Assembly (NCBI GenBank): GCA_041917255.1
Contig: JAYRYA010000013.1
Location: 45,254-109,253 of the forward strand
DNA length: 64,000 bases
Source of the DNA: Zoogloea sp041917255
GTDB lineage: Bacteria > Pseudomonadota > Gammaproteobacteria > Burkholderiales > Rhodocyclaceae
Direction of reading: 5' to 3'
Of the stretch, positions 48,335 to 56,812 are shown piece by piece. The notes below the pieces were generated by a model. That model was not told where the DNA came from, did no database searches, and worked only from the letters and a program-made list of their open reading frames with translations. How positions within the stretch are numbered: position 1 is the first letter of the stretch; each line of letters starts with the position of its first letter. A program made the translations under genes and the position numbers.

Positions 48335-49027
48335 ATGATCGACGACATTCAGCCGGCCTTTGCGGCTGACGCAGCAGCCCTGAACCCGGGCTTGATGAAC
48401 ACCGCGGGCGAGACGACCGGCAGCGACCGCACGGATCCGTGGTCGGCGGCGCCGGACACCGCCGAGCTGGTGGCGCTGATCGCGCGCATCCAGCGGGAGG
48501 ACGCGGACGCCCTGGGCGCACTCTACGACCGGACCAGCGGGGCGGTGTACGGGCTCGCCCTGCGCATCGTGCGCACACCCGCCGCCGCCGAGGAGATCGT
48601 GGAGGACGTGTTCTTCCAGATCTGGCAGCAGGCGGCGCGCTACGACCCGGCCCGCGGCCGGCCGCTGGCCTGGATGCTCACCATCGCCCGCAGCCGGGCG
48701 CTGGACCACCTGCGCCGAAGCGATCCGGCCACGCTGCACCCGGAGCCGGAGATCCTGATGCGCCCCGACGACGCCGACGAAGCCGCCCTCAATCCGCAGA
48801 ACCTGCTGTCGGCGTGCCGCAATAACGCCCTGCTCCACGCCGCGCTGGCGGCCCTCGATCCGCTGCCGCGGCAGCTGCTGGCCCTGGTGTTCTTCCGCGG
48901 CCTGACCCACGAGGAAGTCGCCGGGCAGGCCGGGCTGCCCCTGGGCACCGTCAAATCCCACGTCCGCCGCGCCCTGCTCAGCCTGCGCGGCACCCTGGCC
49001 GCCACCATGGACCGGAGCCTGACCTGA
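48335..49027 (+). CDS. ECF sigma factor (RpoE/SigK-like) paired with a cupin anti-sigma
   Basis: A 230-aa sigma factor: an N-terminal 45-residue acidic extension, sigma2 (ALGALYDRTSGAVYGLALRIVRTPAAAEEIVEDVFFQIWQQAARYDPARGRPLAWMLTIARSRALDHLRR) and sigma4 (ALDPLPRQLLALVFFRGLTHEEVAGQAGLPLGTVKSHVRRALLSLR). ATG 48335 follows GGAAGGAGCACGAGGC. The next gene, 2 nt after the stop, encodes a cupin protein of the ChrR type, so this is a ChrR-regulated ECF pair such as that for singlet oxygen or organic peroxide stress. Confidence 0.9.
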   Translation: MIDDIQPAFAADAAALNPGLMNTAGETTGSDRTDPWSAAPDTAELVALIARIQREDADALGALYDRTSGAVYGLALRIVRTPAAAEEIVEDVFFQIWQQAARYDPARGRPLAWMLTIARSRALDHLRRSDPATLHPEPEILMRPDDADEAALNPQNLLSACRNNALLHAALAALDPLPRQLLALVFFRGLTHEEVAGQAGLPLGTVKSHVRRALLSLRGTLAATMDRSLT

Positions 49028-49029
49028 TC

Positions 49030-49845
49030 ATGGACACCAAACATCTGCTCGACCCCGACGACCCGACCACCGCCAGCGAGGTGGAGGACGGACTGCTCGA
49101 ATCCCTCGGTCCGGTGCCCTTCCCGCCCAAGCGCGCCGAGGCGGTGAAGCTGCGTCTGCTCGACCGCATCCGCGCCAGCCGCGAGGCCGGCAAGGACTTC
49201 ATCCGCATCCGCTTCGACGAGGGCGAATGGGAGAGCCTTGTGCCGGGCGTGCGCGTCAAGCGCATGCAGGGCGATCAGCGCGCCGCGCTGCTCGAGCTGC
49301 AGCCCGGTTCAGCGATCCCCTTCCATCGCCACCATGAAGACGAAGAGTGCGTGGTGCTGCGCGGGCGGGTGGAAATGGGCGAGCTCAGCGTCGGCCCGGG
49401 GGACTACCACCTGGCCCCGTCGGGCAGCCGTCACGGCATCGTCCGCTCGGCCGGGGGTGCGCTGATCTACCTGCGCGGCACGCCCATCGGACATCCGCTG
49501 GCCCTCGCCCGGGACATGATCACCGCCCTGCTGCCGGGCGAGGATGTCGCCCCGATGACGATCCCGCGGGATGAAGGGCCGTGGGCGCATCACGCGCCGG
49601 GAGTGGAACTCAAGCTGCTGCGCGAAGAGGGCGGTCGCCGCTCGATGCTGCTGCGCCTCGAACCCGGCGCCCGAACCGACCTGGCCTTCGGGGCGACCGA
49701 CGACTGCCTGCAGCTGGAGGGCGAAGTCAGTGTGGACGACGTGCTGCTACGGGCCGGCGATTTCGGACGTCCTGCAGGCGCCGGCAACCACCGGAGCGTG
49801 ACAAGCGCGACCGGCGGGCTGATGTTCATGAGCTGCGCCGGCTGA
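49030..49845 (+). CDS. Cupin-domain anti-sigma factor (ChrR-like)
   Basis: A 271-aa protein. A short helical N-terminal part (LLDPDDPTTASEVEDGLLESLGPVPFPPKRAEAVKLRLLDRI) replaces the zinc anti-sigma domain seen in classical ChrR; then two cupin folds: one with HRHHEDEECVVLRGRVE and the second around VELKLLREEGGRRSMLLRLEPGAR. The first cupin has the histidine cluster for metal binding, the second lacks it. It would hold the sigma factor until a redox signal. Lies between sigma and ferritin-like genes. Confidence 0.75.
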   Translation: MDTKHLLDPDDPTTASEVEDGLLESLGPVPFPPKRAEAVKLRLLDRIRASREAGKDFIRIRFDEGEWESLVPGVRVKRMQGDQRAALLELQPGSAIPFHRHHEDEECVVLRGRVEMGELSVGPGDYHLAPSGSRHGIVRSAGGALIYLRGTPIGHPLALARDMITALLPGEDVAPMTIPRDEGPWAHHAPGVELKLLREEGGRRSMLLRLEPGARTDLAFGATDDCLQLEGEVSVDDVLLRAGDFGRPAGAGNHRSVTSATGGLMFMSCAG

Positions 49846-49948
49846 GCGGTGGCGGCGACGCAAGAAATGTCGTCGCCGCCTGCATCCGGATGCCGATCAG
49901 GTGCGTAGAGAGGTTGAAGCACCCCTCAACCACCCAGGAGATCCGATC

Positions 49949-50527
49949 ATGAGCACCCTTCTCGTTCCGGCCCGTCGCAGCTTCCTGTCCTCGTCCGGCA
50001 AAGCCACCCTCTCCGTCGCCGCCATCGCCCTGCTCGCCGGGCGCGCCGATCTCGCCTCGGCCGCCACCGGCGACGCCGCCAAGGATGTGGACATCCTCAA
50101 CGTCGCCCTCGGCCTGGAGCACGAGGCCATCAACGCCTACCAGCTGGGCGCCACCAGCGGCCTGCTGCAAAAGCCGGTGCTCGACGTGGCGGTGCTCTTC
50201 CAGTCCCACCACAAGAGCCATCGGGACGCGCTGATCGCCACCATCGAGAAGCTGGGCGGCAAGCCGGTGGCGGAGAAGTCCCTCAACGACTACGCCAAGG
50301 CCCTCAACGCCGCATCGCTGACGAGCCAGGCCGACGTGCTCAACCTGGCCGCCCGGCTGGAGATGGGGGCCACCAATGCCTACCTGAGCGTCATCCCGGC
50401 CTTCAAGGATCATAACCTGGCCCAGATCGCCGGCCGCCTGGCCGCCGACGAGACGATGCACTGGACGGCCCTCACCAGCGCGCTCGGCCGCCCGCTGCCC
50501 ACCAAGGCCCTCAGCTTCGGTGCGTGA
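49949..50527 (+). CDS. Exported ferritin-like domain protein
   Basis: A 192-aa protein with a twin-arginine-like signal (ARRSFLSSSGKATLSVAAIALLAG, cleaved near residue 40 at ASA-ATG). The rest is a four-helix ferritin-like domain: DVDILNVALGLEHEAINAYQLGATSG, AVLFQSHHKSHRDALIATIEKLGG, LAARLEMGATNAYLSVIPAFKDH and DETMHWTALTSALG, with carboxylates and histidines in E-x2-H spacing. Probably diiron. RBS CCAGGAG. Its presence in a sigma/anti-sigma operon suggests an oxidative stress function. Confidence 0.8.
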   Translation: MSTLLVPARRSFLSSSGKATLSVAAIALLAGRADLASAATGDAAKDVDILNVALGLEHEAINAYQLGATSGLLQKPVLDVAVLFQSHHKSHRDALIATIEKLGGKPVAEKSLNDYAKALNAASLTSQADVLNLAARLEMGATNAYLSVIPAFKDHNLAQIAGRLAADETMHWTALTSALGRPLPTKALSFGA

Positions 50528-50883
50528 TGCGCGCCGGCCACATCGCCCTGACCTGCCTGGCCGCGCTGGCCACGCAGGCCGGGGCGGAGGAACCCCTCGA
50601 CGGCAGGGCGCTGTACGAAGCCCGCTGCGGCGGCTGCCACGCCCTTGAGGCAGACCGGACCGGCCCCCATCACGCCGGCGTGTTCGGCCGCAGGGCCGGT
50701 AGCGTGGCGGGGTTTGCGTATTCGCCCGCGCTGGCGGGCTCACGGATCGTCTGGAACGAAGCGACGCTGGAGCGCTGGCTGCGGGACCCGGAAGCCCTGA
50801 TCCCCGGCCAGCGCATGAACGTCCGGGTGAGCGACCCGGCCGAACGCCGGGCGATCATTGGCTATCTGCGGGGGGCACGCTGA
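50527..50883 (+). CDS. Periplasmic c-type cytochrome
   Basis: A 118-aa cytochrome c. A signal peptide (about 1-20, AATQAGA-EEP) and heme motif CGGCH, then FGRRAGSVAGFAYSPAL, and a Met ligand in PGQRMNVRV. The short length and sequence match class I mitochondrial-like cytochromes c. ATG 50527 shares its A with the stop TGA of the ferritin-like gene. Completes the four-gene stress operon. Confidence 0.85.
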   Translation: MRAGHIALTCLAALATQAGAEEPLDGRALYEARCGGCHALEADRTGPHHAGVFGRRAGSVAGFAYSPALAGSRIVWNEATLERWLRDPEALIPGQRMNVRVSDPAERRAIIGYLRGAR

Positions 50884-50896
50884 GCCCGCCCGGGTT

Positions 50897-51850
50897 TCAC
50901 GCCACGCGATTGACCGGCTCGCCCCGGGCAAAGGCTTCGATGTTGTCGATGAGCTGGTCGGCGAGGGTCTGCATGGCCTCGCGGCTGGACCACGCCACAT
51001 GGGGCGTGAGGATGAAGTTGCCTGCGTCGAGCAGGTCCGGCGCGAGGAGCGGGTTGTCCACCGGCGGCTCGGCGGTCAGCACGTCGAAGCCGGCGCCGCC
51101 GATCTGCCGGGCGCGCAGGGCGTCGGCCAGAGCGTGTTCATCCACCAGCCCACCCCGGGCGGTGTTGATGAGGAGCGCGGTGGGTTTCATCGCGGCCAGC
51201 TCGGCAGCGCCGATGAAATGCCGGGTGGCGTCGTTGAGGGGGCAATGCAGGCTGATGACATCGGCCTCGCGGATCAGCTCCTCGAAGGGCCGGTAGCCCG
51301 GGCGGCAGGTGGCGGCGCCCTTGTGCTCGCCAAACACAACCTTCATGCCGAAGGCCGCGGCGATGCGCGCCACGCCCTGCCCCAGGGTGCCGCTGCCAAA
51401 GATGCCCAGCGTCTGCCCGGCCAGATCGCGGATCGGGTAGTCGAAATAGCAGAACTGTTCGCTCTGCTGCCAGCGCCCCGCCGCTACCGAACGGTGAAAC
51501 GGCGAGATCTGCCGAGCCAGCGCCAGGAGCAACGCAAACACGTGCTCGGGCACCGTCTCGCGGGCGTAGCCACGCACGTTGGAGACGACGATACCCCGCG
51601 CCCGGCAGGCGTCGAGATCCACATTGTTGTAGCCCGTGGCGGCGATGGCGACCATCTGCAACCGGGGCAGCGCATCGATGATGTCGGCCGTCAGCAGCCG
51701 CTTGTTGACCACCGCGATGGTGGCGTCCGCCAGCCGCCCGGCCACCTGGGCCTGGGAAGTGGCTTCATGCTCGGTCCAGGTGTGTTCAAAGGCCGGGCGA
51801 CGCAGATCGGCGACAAGGGCGCCGGCTTCGATGGAGACGATGTGGTGCAT
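50897..51850 (-). CDS. D-2-hydroxyacid dehydrogenase
   Basis: A 317-aa NAD(P)-dependent dehydrogenase: NAD-binding GIFGSGTLGQGVARIAAAFGMKVVF, catalytic Arg in INTARGGLVDEHALADAL, catalytic Glu in FDVLTAEPPVDNPLL and His in LTPHVAWSSREAMQTLADQL. This subgroup includes glycerate/hydroxypyruvate reductases. Ordinary spacing from the cytochrome gene (convergent, 13 nt apart). Confidence 0.9.
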   Translation of the reverse strand: MHHIVSIEAGALVADLRRPAFEHTWTEHEATSQAQVAGRLADATIAVVNKRLLTADIIDALPRLQMVAIAATGYNNVDLDACRARGIVVSNVRGYARETVPEHVFALLLALARQISPFHRSVAAGRWQQSEQFCYFDYPIRDLAGQTLGIFGSGTLGQGVARIAAAFGMKVVFGEHKGAATCRPGYRPFEELIREADVISLHCPLNDATRHFIGAAELAAMKPTALLINTARGGLVDEHALADALRARQIGGAGFDVLTAEPPVDNPLLAPDLLDAGNFILTPHVAWSSREAMQTLADQLIDNIEAFARGEPVNRVA

Positions 51851-51945
51851 GGTGGGCAGACCCGGATCGGCAAAGCCCTGAGCTTACCCCGCGCCGGGCA
51901 GGGGCAGAAGCGGGGTCTTCAGCAACCCGCGCCGACCTGCCTCCC

Positions 51946-52557
51946 TCAGAACTCCACACCCGCCTGGGCCGCGATGCCGGCCTTGAAGGCGTGCTTGGTG
52001 GCGCCCATGTCGGTGACCGTGTCGGCGACCTCCACCAGCGCATCGGGCGCGGCACGGCCGGTGACGATGACGTGCTGGTGGGCGGGGCGGGCCTGGATGT
52101 CGGCGATGACCTCGGTCACGTCGAGGTAGGCGTACTTGAGGACGATGTTCAGCTCGTCGAGGACGACGAGACCGATGGCCGGGTCGCGCAGGAAGGCGCG
52201 GGCCTGCGCCCAGCCCTCGCGAGCGCTGGCGATGTCGGCGGCGCGGTTCTGGGTGTCCCAGGTGAAACCGTCGCCCATCACATGCCAGCTCACACCGGGC
52301 TGGCGGCGGAAGAAGGCTTCCTCGCCGGTGTCCGAGCGGCCCTTCACGAACTGCACCACGCCGGCCGAAAGGCCATGGCCCAGCGCGCGGGCGAGCACGC
52401 CGAAAGCGGCGCTGGACTTGCCCTTGCCGTTGCCGGTGTTCACCAGCAGCACGCCGCGCTTGTCGGTGGCAGCAGCGATGGCGGCATCCACGACGGCCTT
52501 CTTGCGTTCCATGCGGGCCTTGTGGCGGGAGTCGAGGGTGGAATCGGTGTCGGTCAT
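51946..52557 (-). CDS. cobO: Cob(I)yrinic acid a,c-diamide adenosyltransferase CobO
   Basis: A 203-aa CobA/CobO/BtuR-type enzyme with a P-loop TGNGKGKSS (41-49), VQFVKGRSDTGEEAF, LDELNIVLKYAYLDVTEV and VTGRAAPDALVEVADTVTDMG. It transfers the 5-deoxyadenosyl group of ATP to the cobalt of corrinoids. The downstream end is 95 nt from the dehydrogenase gene, which reads the same way. Groups with the importer and late-step genes to its right. Confidence 0.92.
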   Translation of the reverse strand: MTDTDSTLDSRHKARMERKKAVVDAAIAAATDKRGVLLVNTGNGKGKSSAAFGVLARALGHGLSAGVVQFVKGRSDTGEEAFFRRQPGVSWHVMGDGFTWDTQNRAADIASAREGWAQARAFLRDPAIGLVVLDELNIVLKYAYLDVTEVIADIQARPAHQHVIVTGRAAPDALVEVADTVTDMGATKHAFKAGIAAQAGVEF

Positions 52558-52603
52558 GGGCTTCTCTCGTTGGGTTTTATTGGCTTTTGTCGGTCTAACG
52601 TGC

Positions 52604-53386
52604 TCAAACGGGCACGAACAGCGTGTCGTCGCCGTCCGCCACCGCCCGCAGGGGGTGGCCGAAGGCGGCGGAGAGGCGCTCGACGGTGAGCACGCTGGCG
52701 GCCGGGCCGATCACGTGGCTGCCTTCACCATCGAGCAGCAGCACGTGGCTGGCGTAGCGGGCGGCGAGGTTGATGTCGTGGAGCACCATCACCACGCCGG
52801 CGCCACCACTGGCAAGGCCGCGGAAGTGTTCGAGCACTTCGACCTGATGATGCAGATCCAGGTGGGCCAGGGGTTCGTCGAGCAGGTAGAGGCGTGGCTG
52901 CTGGACGAGCAGCGCGGCGATGGCGAGGCGCTGGCGCTCGCCGCCGGACAGCGTGGGCACCTGGCGCTCGGCAAAGCCGGCAAGGCCCATGGTAGCCAGC
53001 GCGGCCAGGGCGATGGCTTCGTCCTCCTCGCCCTCCCAGTCCCAGCGGCCCAGATATGGGTGGCGGCCGACCAGGGCGGTTTCGAGCACGGTGGCGCTGA
53101 AGTAATCGGGCTGGCTCTGGGCGAGCAGGCCGCGCAGGCAGGCTTCGTGGCCGCGGGGCCAATCCGCATAGGGCTTGCCGGAGAGCAGCACGCTGCCGGC
53201 GACGGGCGCACGCAGGCCGGCGAGGGTGTGCAGCAGGGTGCTCTTGCCGGCGCCGTTGCGGCCGAGGATGACCAGGGTGTCGCCGGGCTGGAGGCTGAAA
53301 TCCAGATCGCGGCATACGCGGTGGCGGCCGACTTCGACGGCCAGCGCGTCGGTGCCGAGCACCGGGGGACGGGCGTCCATCTTCAT
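52604..53386 (-). CDS. Corrinoid/heme ABC importer ATP-binding protein (BtuD/FecE-like)
   Basis: A 260-aa ATPase: Walker A GRNGAGKST, signature TLSGGERQRLAIAALL, Walker B LYLLDEPLAHLD, H-loop MVLHDINLAAR. Starts at ATG 53386, overlapping the permease stop by ATGA; a downstream ATG at 53380 is possible. Location between cobO and a BtuC-type permease argues for cobalamin import. No periplasmic BtuF binding protein gene is seen nearby. Confidence 0.88.
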   Translation of the reverse strand: MKMDARPPVLGTDALAVEVGRHRVCRDLDFSLQPGDTLVILGRNGAGKSTLLHTLAGLRAPVAGSVLLSGKPYADWPRGHEACLRGLLAQSQPDYFSATVLETALVGRHPYLGRWDWEGEEDEAIALAALATMGLAGFAERQVPTLSGGERQRLAIAALLVQQPRLYLLDEPLAHLDLHHQVEVLEHFRGLASGGAGVVMVLHDINLAARYASHVLLLDGEGSHVIGPAASVLTVERLSAAFGHPLRAVADGDDTLFVPV

Positions 53387-54432
53387 CGCGGATGCCTCGT
53401 CAGCAGAAACAGGAACACCGGCACGCCGAACAGCGCGGTGAGCACACCCACCGGCAGCTGGATGGGCGCCACCACGGTGCGGGCCGCCGTGTCGGCGGCA
53501 GTGAGCAGCACCCCGCCGGCGAGGGTGGCGGCGGGCAGCAGCAGGCGCTGGTCGTTGCCGATGGCGAGGCGCACCAGATGCGGCACGATCAGCCCCACAA
53601 AACCCACCGACCCGACGGTGGTGACCGCCACACCGGTGAGCAGCGCGCCGAGGCCATACACCAGCGCCCGCAGGCGGCCGACGCGCACGCCCAAGGCCCG
53701 GGCGGTGATCTCGCCGCGGGAGAGCAGGTTGAGCTCCCGCGCGAAGGGCAGCACCGCCACAAGGCCCAAGCCCAGCACGATGAGCGCCGGCCACGGCTGG
53801 CTGACGCTGCTGGCGTCACCCATCAGCCAGAACAGCATGCCCTTGACCCGGCCTTCCGGCGCGAGGCTCAGCATGAGCGCCACCGCCGCGCCGCAGCCGG
53901 CGGCGACGATGACGCCAGTGAGGAGGAGTCGTGTCTGCGTCCACGATCCATCGCCATGGGCGAGGCCAAACACCAGCAAGGTCGCCCCCAGCGCGCCGAT
54001 GAAGGCACCGGCGTCGATCCACCCGGCGGCAGCGCCGGCCAGGATCGCCCCCAGCGCACCCACCGCCGCGCCGCCGGAGATGCCCAGCACGTAGGGGTCG
54101 GCCAGGGGGTTGCGCAGCAGCACCTGCATCAGCGCGCCGGCCAGGGCCAGCAGGCCGCCGCAGGCGAAGGCGGCCACCGCTCGAGGCAGGCGCAGGGTGC
54201 GGATGATGTCGACCTCCATCCCGCCGCCACTGCCGGTGAGGGCCGCGAGCAGATCGGCGCGGGAAACGGCTAGCGCACCGGCCGACAGCGCCCAGACAAA
54301 GGCGGCAATGGCGGCGAGGGCGAGGCCGGCGAGCACCAGCACGGCGCGCTGGCGCCCGCGGCGGCTGGCACCCGCGCGGACGGGCGGTGCGCCGGCAGGG
54401 CGATGCCTGGCCAGATGAAGCTCGTCGGCCAT
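53383..54432 (-). CDS. FecCD/BtuC-type ABC importer permease
   Basis: A 349-aa permease with about nine or ten transmembrane helices and the family blocks ALAGALMQVLLRNPLADPYVLGISGGAAVGALGAI, LALGVRVGRLR, VGFVGLIVPHLVRLAIGNDQRLLLPAATLAGGVLLTAADTAART and PIQLPVGVLTALFGVPVFLFLL. A 30-residue Arg/Ala-rich N-terminal tail precedes the first helix. Imports corrinoids across the inner membrane with the neighbouring ATPase. Confidence 0.9.
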   Translation of the reverse strand: MADELHLARHRPAGAPPVRAGASRRGRQRAVLVLAGLALAAIAAFVWALSAGALAVSRADLLAALTGSGGGMEVDIIRTLRLPRAVAAFACGGLLALAGALMQVLLRNPLADPYVLGISGGAAVGALGAILAGAAAGWIDAGAFIGALGATLLVFGLAHGDGSWTQTRLLLTGVIVAAGCGAAVALMLSLAPEGRVKGMLFWLMGDASSVSQPWPALIVLGLGLVAVLPFARELNLLSRGEITARALGVRVGRLRALVYGLGALLTGVAVTTVGSVGFVGLIVPHLVRLAIGNDQRLLLPAATLAGGVLLTAADTAARTVVAPIQLPVGVLTALFGVPVFLFLLTRHPR

Positions 54433-54525
54433 CGTCAGAAGGCCGCCAGCGGGCAGTGGGTGTCTCGGTTCATGTGCGTGTAGGCGACGGGCCGGGGCTT
54501 GCCCGCGGCCCGGTTGGGTTACGGG

Positions 54526-56379
54526 TTACTTCGGGGCGTAGCGTACGCCGAAGAAGACGTTGGCGCCGGGGGTGTTGTAGCCGAAGGCGGTCTCGTACTG
54601 TTTGTCGAGCAGGTTGTTGGCGCGACCTTCGACACTCCAGTCGGGGGTGACGGCGTACTTCACGAAGGCATTCACGAGGCCGTAGCCGCCCAGCCGGTCG
54701 CGCTCGGTGGCCAGGGCCAGGGAGCTGGTGTTGTAGCTGACCGCATCATAACGGCCGCCCACGCCCTGCAACTCGACCCCGGCGGTGATGCGCTCGATGC
54801 TGCGGCTGACCCGGACGTGGCCACTCTGCTTGGCGCGGCGCGGCAGGTTGGCGTCGGAGTCGCGGTCCTTGGCGTCGAGGAAGTCGATACCGGCTTCCAG
54901 GTCGAACCCGGCCAGCCGGGTGCCGCCGGCCAGGGACACGCCCTGCACCAGCGCCTCGCGCACGTTGGCAGGCAGGGAGCGGCCGGTGCTGGGGTTGCGG
55001 AAGGTGACGATCATGTCGGAGATGCGGTTGCGGAACACCGTGAGGCTGGCGTAGCTGCTGCCCTGCCCCCACAGCAGCCCGATCTCCTTGTTGTAGGCGT
55101 TTTCGGGCTTGAGGTCGGGGTTGCCGAAGCCGGGGTAGTACAGCTCGTTGAAGGTGGGCGCGCGGAATGCCGAGCCGATGCTGCCGGTCAGGCGCAGGCT
55201 GGGGGCAATCTGGTAGCCGTAGCCGGCGTAGCCGGTGGTCTTGCTGCCGTACTGGCTGTTGTCGTCGTGACGGGCGTTGAGCTGCAGGGTGTGGTTGCCG
55301 AAGCCGGCGGTCCAGCCGAGCAGGGCCGAGTTGACGGTGCGCCCGCCGTCGAAGGCGCCTTCGCTGAGCACCTTCTGGTGCAGGTTTTCGTAGGCGGCCA
55401 TCAGGGTGCCGATGGGCAGACGGATGTCGTGCTGCCAGGCAAGCTGATCCTGGGTGGTGCGGATGGTGGAGCCGGCGGGCTTGCTGAGCATGAAGCCTTC
55501 GTAGCTATCCACCGACTGGCCGAAGCGCAGGGTGCTCGTCCAGCTGGCAGCCAGGCGATTACGGCTGTGGAGGCTCCAGATGCGCTGGGCCGAATTGTTG
55601 TAATTGTTGAAGCTGGCTTCGCCGTCGTAGAAGTTGCGGCCTTCGGTGGCGAGGAAGGTGGCGCCCAGATCGTGGCCGTCGGCGAGGCGGTAGCCCAGGT
55701 TGCCCGACACGCTGGAGTTGCGATACGGGTCGTGGTCGGGGTTGTAGCCGGTGGCCTTGCGCATCTTGGCGCTGGTGCCTTCGGTTTCGGTGTAGCCGCC
55801 GCGCAGGGCGTAGCTGAGGCGCTCGGTACCGCCGGTGACGCCGGCCGAGAGTTCCCGCGCGCCGTAGCTGCCGGCGCCGGCAAAGGCGTCGACGCGCGGT
55901 GCGCCGGCGCCCTTGCGGGTGAAGATCTGGACCACGCCGCTCATGGCGTCGGCGCCGTAGAGTGCAGAAGCGGGGCCGCGGACGATCTCGATGCGCTCGA
56001 TCTGCGACAGGGGGATGTCCTGCCAGTTGGCGGTGCCGGTGGTGGCAGAGCCGACGCGCATGCCGTCGATGAGCAGGATGGTGTGGTTGGCGTTGCCGCC
56101 GCGCATGAAGACGGAGGTGCTCTTGCCCGGGCCGCCGTTGGTGGCCATCTGGATGCCGGGCTGGCGGGCGAGGAGTTCGGGCAGGCTGAAGCTGGTGCCG
56201 GACTCTTCGATGCGGGCGCGGTCGATCACGGTGACGTCGGCGATGGCCTCGTCGGCGCGCTGGGCCTGACGGGACGCAGTGACGACCACGACGGGTTGTT
56301 CGGCGTCGGCGGCCAAGCCGGTGACGGGAAAGGCAGTGGCCACGGCGAGGGCGGCGAGGGTGGGGCGGATGAAGGTCAT
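54526..56379 (-). CDS. btuB: BtuB-type TonB-dependent cobalamin receptor
   Basis: A 617-aa outer membrane receptor: signal peptide about 1-23, TonB-box region (VVVVTASRQAQ), plug domain (IEESGTSFSLPELLARQPGIQMATNGGPGKSTSVFMRGGNANHTILLIDGMRVGS) and a 22-strand barrel ending FFGVRYAPK. A cobalamin riboswitch on the same strand precedes it. The length matches E. coli BtuB (about 614 aa). Immediately upstream of the BtuC-like permease by 93 nt; the short GCCGGGGCTTGCCCGC region may separate transcripts. Confidence 0.88.
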   Translation of the reverse strand: MTFIRPTLAALAVATAFPVTGLAADAEQPVVVVTASRQAQRADEAIADVTVIDRARIEESGTSFSLPELLARQPGIQMATNGGPGKSTSVFMRGGNANHTILLIDGMRVGSATTGTANWQDIPLSQIERIEIVRGPASALYGADAMSGVVQIFTRKGAGAPRVDAFAGAGSYGARELSAGVTGGTERLSYALRGGYTETEGTSAKMRKATGYNPDHDPYRNSSVSGNLGYRLADGHDLGATFLATEGRNFYDGEASFNNYNNSAQRIWSLHSRNRLAASWTSTLRFGQSVDSYEGFMLSKPAGSTIRTTQDQLAWQHDIRLPIGTLMAAYENLHQKVLSEGAFDGGRTVNSALLGWTAGFGNHTLQLNARHDDNSQYGSKTTGYAGYGYQIAPSLRLTGSIGSAFRAPTFNELYYPGFGNPDLKPENAYNKEIGLLWGQGSSYASLTVFRNRISDMIVTFRNPSTGRSLPANVREALVQGVSLAGGTRLAGFDLEAGIDFLDAKDRDSDANLPRRAKQSGHVRVSRSIERITAGVELQGVGGRYDAVSYNTSSLALATERDRLGGYGLVNAFVKYAVTPDWSVEGRANNLLDKQYETAFGYNTPGANVFFGVRYAPK

Positions 56380-56494
56380 GGAAGTCTCCCGGACCGGGCG
56401 GCGTCCCCGCCAACCCGGTGGTTTACTGGTGGAAGTACCGGGGCTGGGGGCGGGCCGGGGACGGCCAGAGACCGTCCGTGCATGCCTGCCACCA

Positions 56495-56710
56495 CCCCGT
56501 GGCGCTTCCGCTTGAGGCAACCAAGGCCGGTATCCGGGCTTGCAGTGGGACGGCGCCGGCGAACCGGCACCGCCGCGGCGCGTCGCCTTCCCAGGCCGGG
56601 GGCCCAGTGGCGCTGTGACGCGTCGTTTCACTGCTTACCGTTGCGGGGGCAGCACAGGCATTGCGGCGCTTGCTGGAAGCACGCGCACCTGTTTCCCGTT
56701 TAACGCCTGG
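56495..56710 (-). ncRNA. Cobalamin riboswitch upstream of btuB
   Basis: Read on the minus strand it shows the ordered landmarks of the class: AACAGGTGC near the 5-prime end, CTGCCCCCGCAACGGTAAGC, GCCACTGGG-type loop, GGGAAGGCGACGCG, and the B12 box AAGCCCGGATACCGGCC (56523-56541 region). A final CCACGGGGTGG hairpin near 56495 may be the expression platform. Ligand-bound RNA should lower btuB expression. The remaining 56380-56494 and 56711-56812 show no gene. Confidence 0.9.
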
Positions 56711-56812
56711 GCCAGCTGGCCTGGGCGCACCTTGGTCACGCTGATCGGCCAGCAGCGATGCCGCCGGCCGAGGGTTACTGCTGATGTTGAAGCTGGACCG
56801 GAATGCCGCGAC

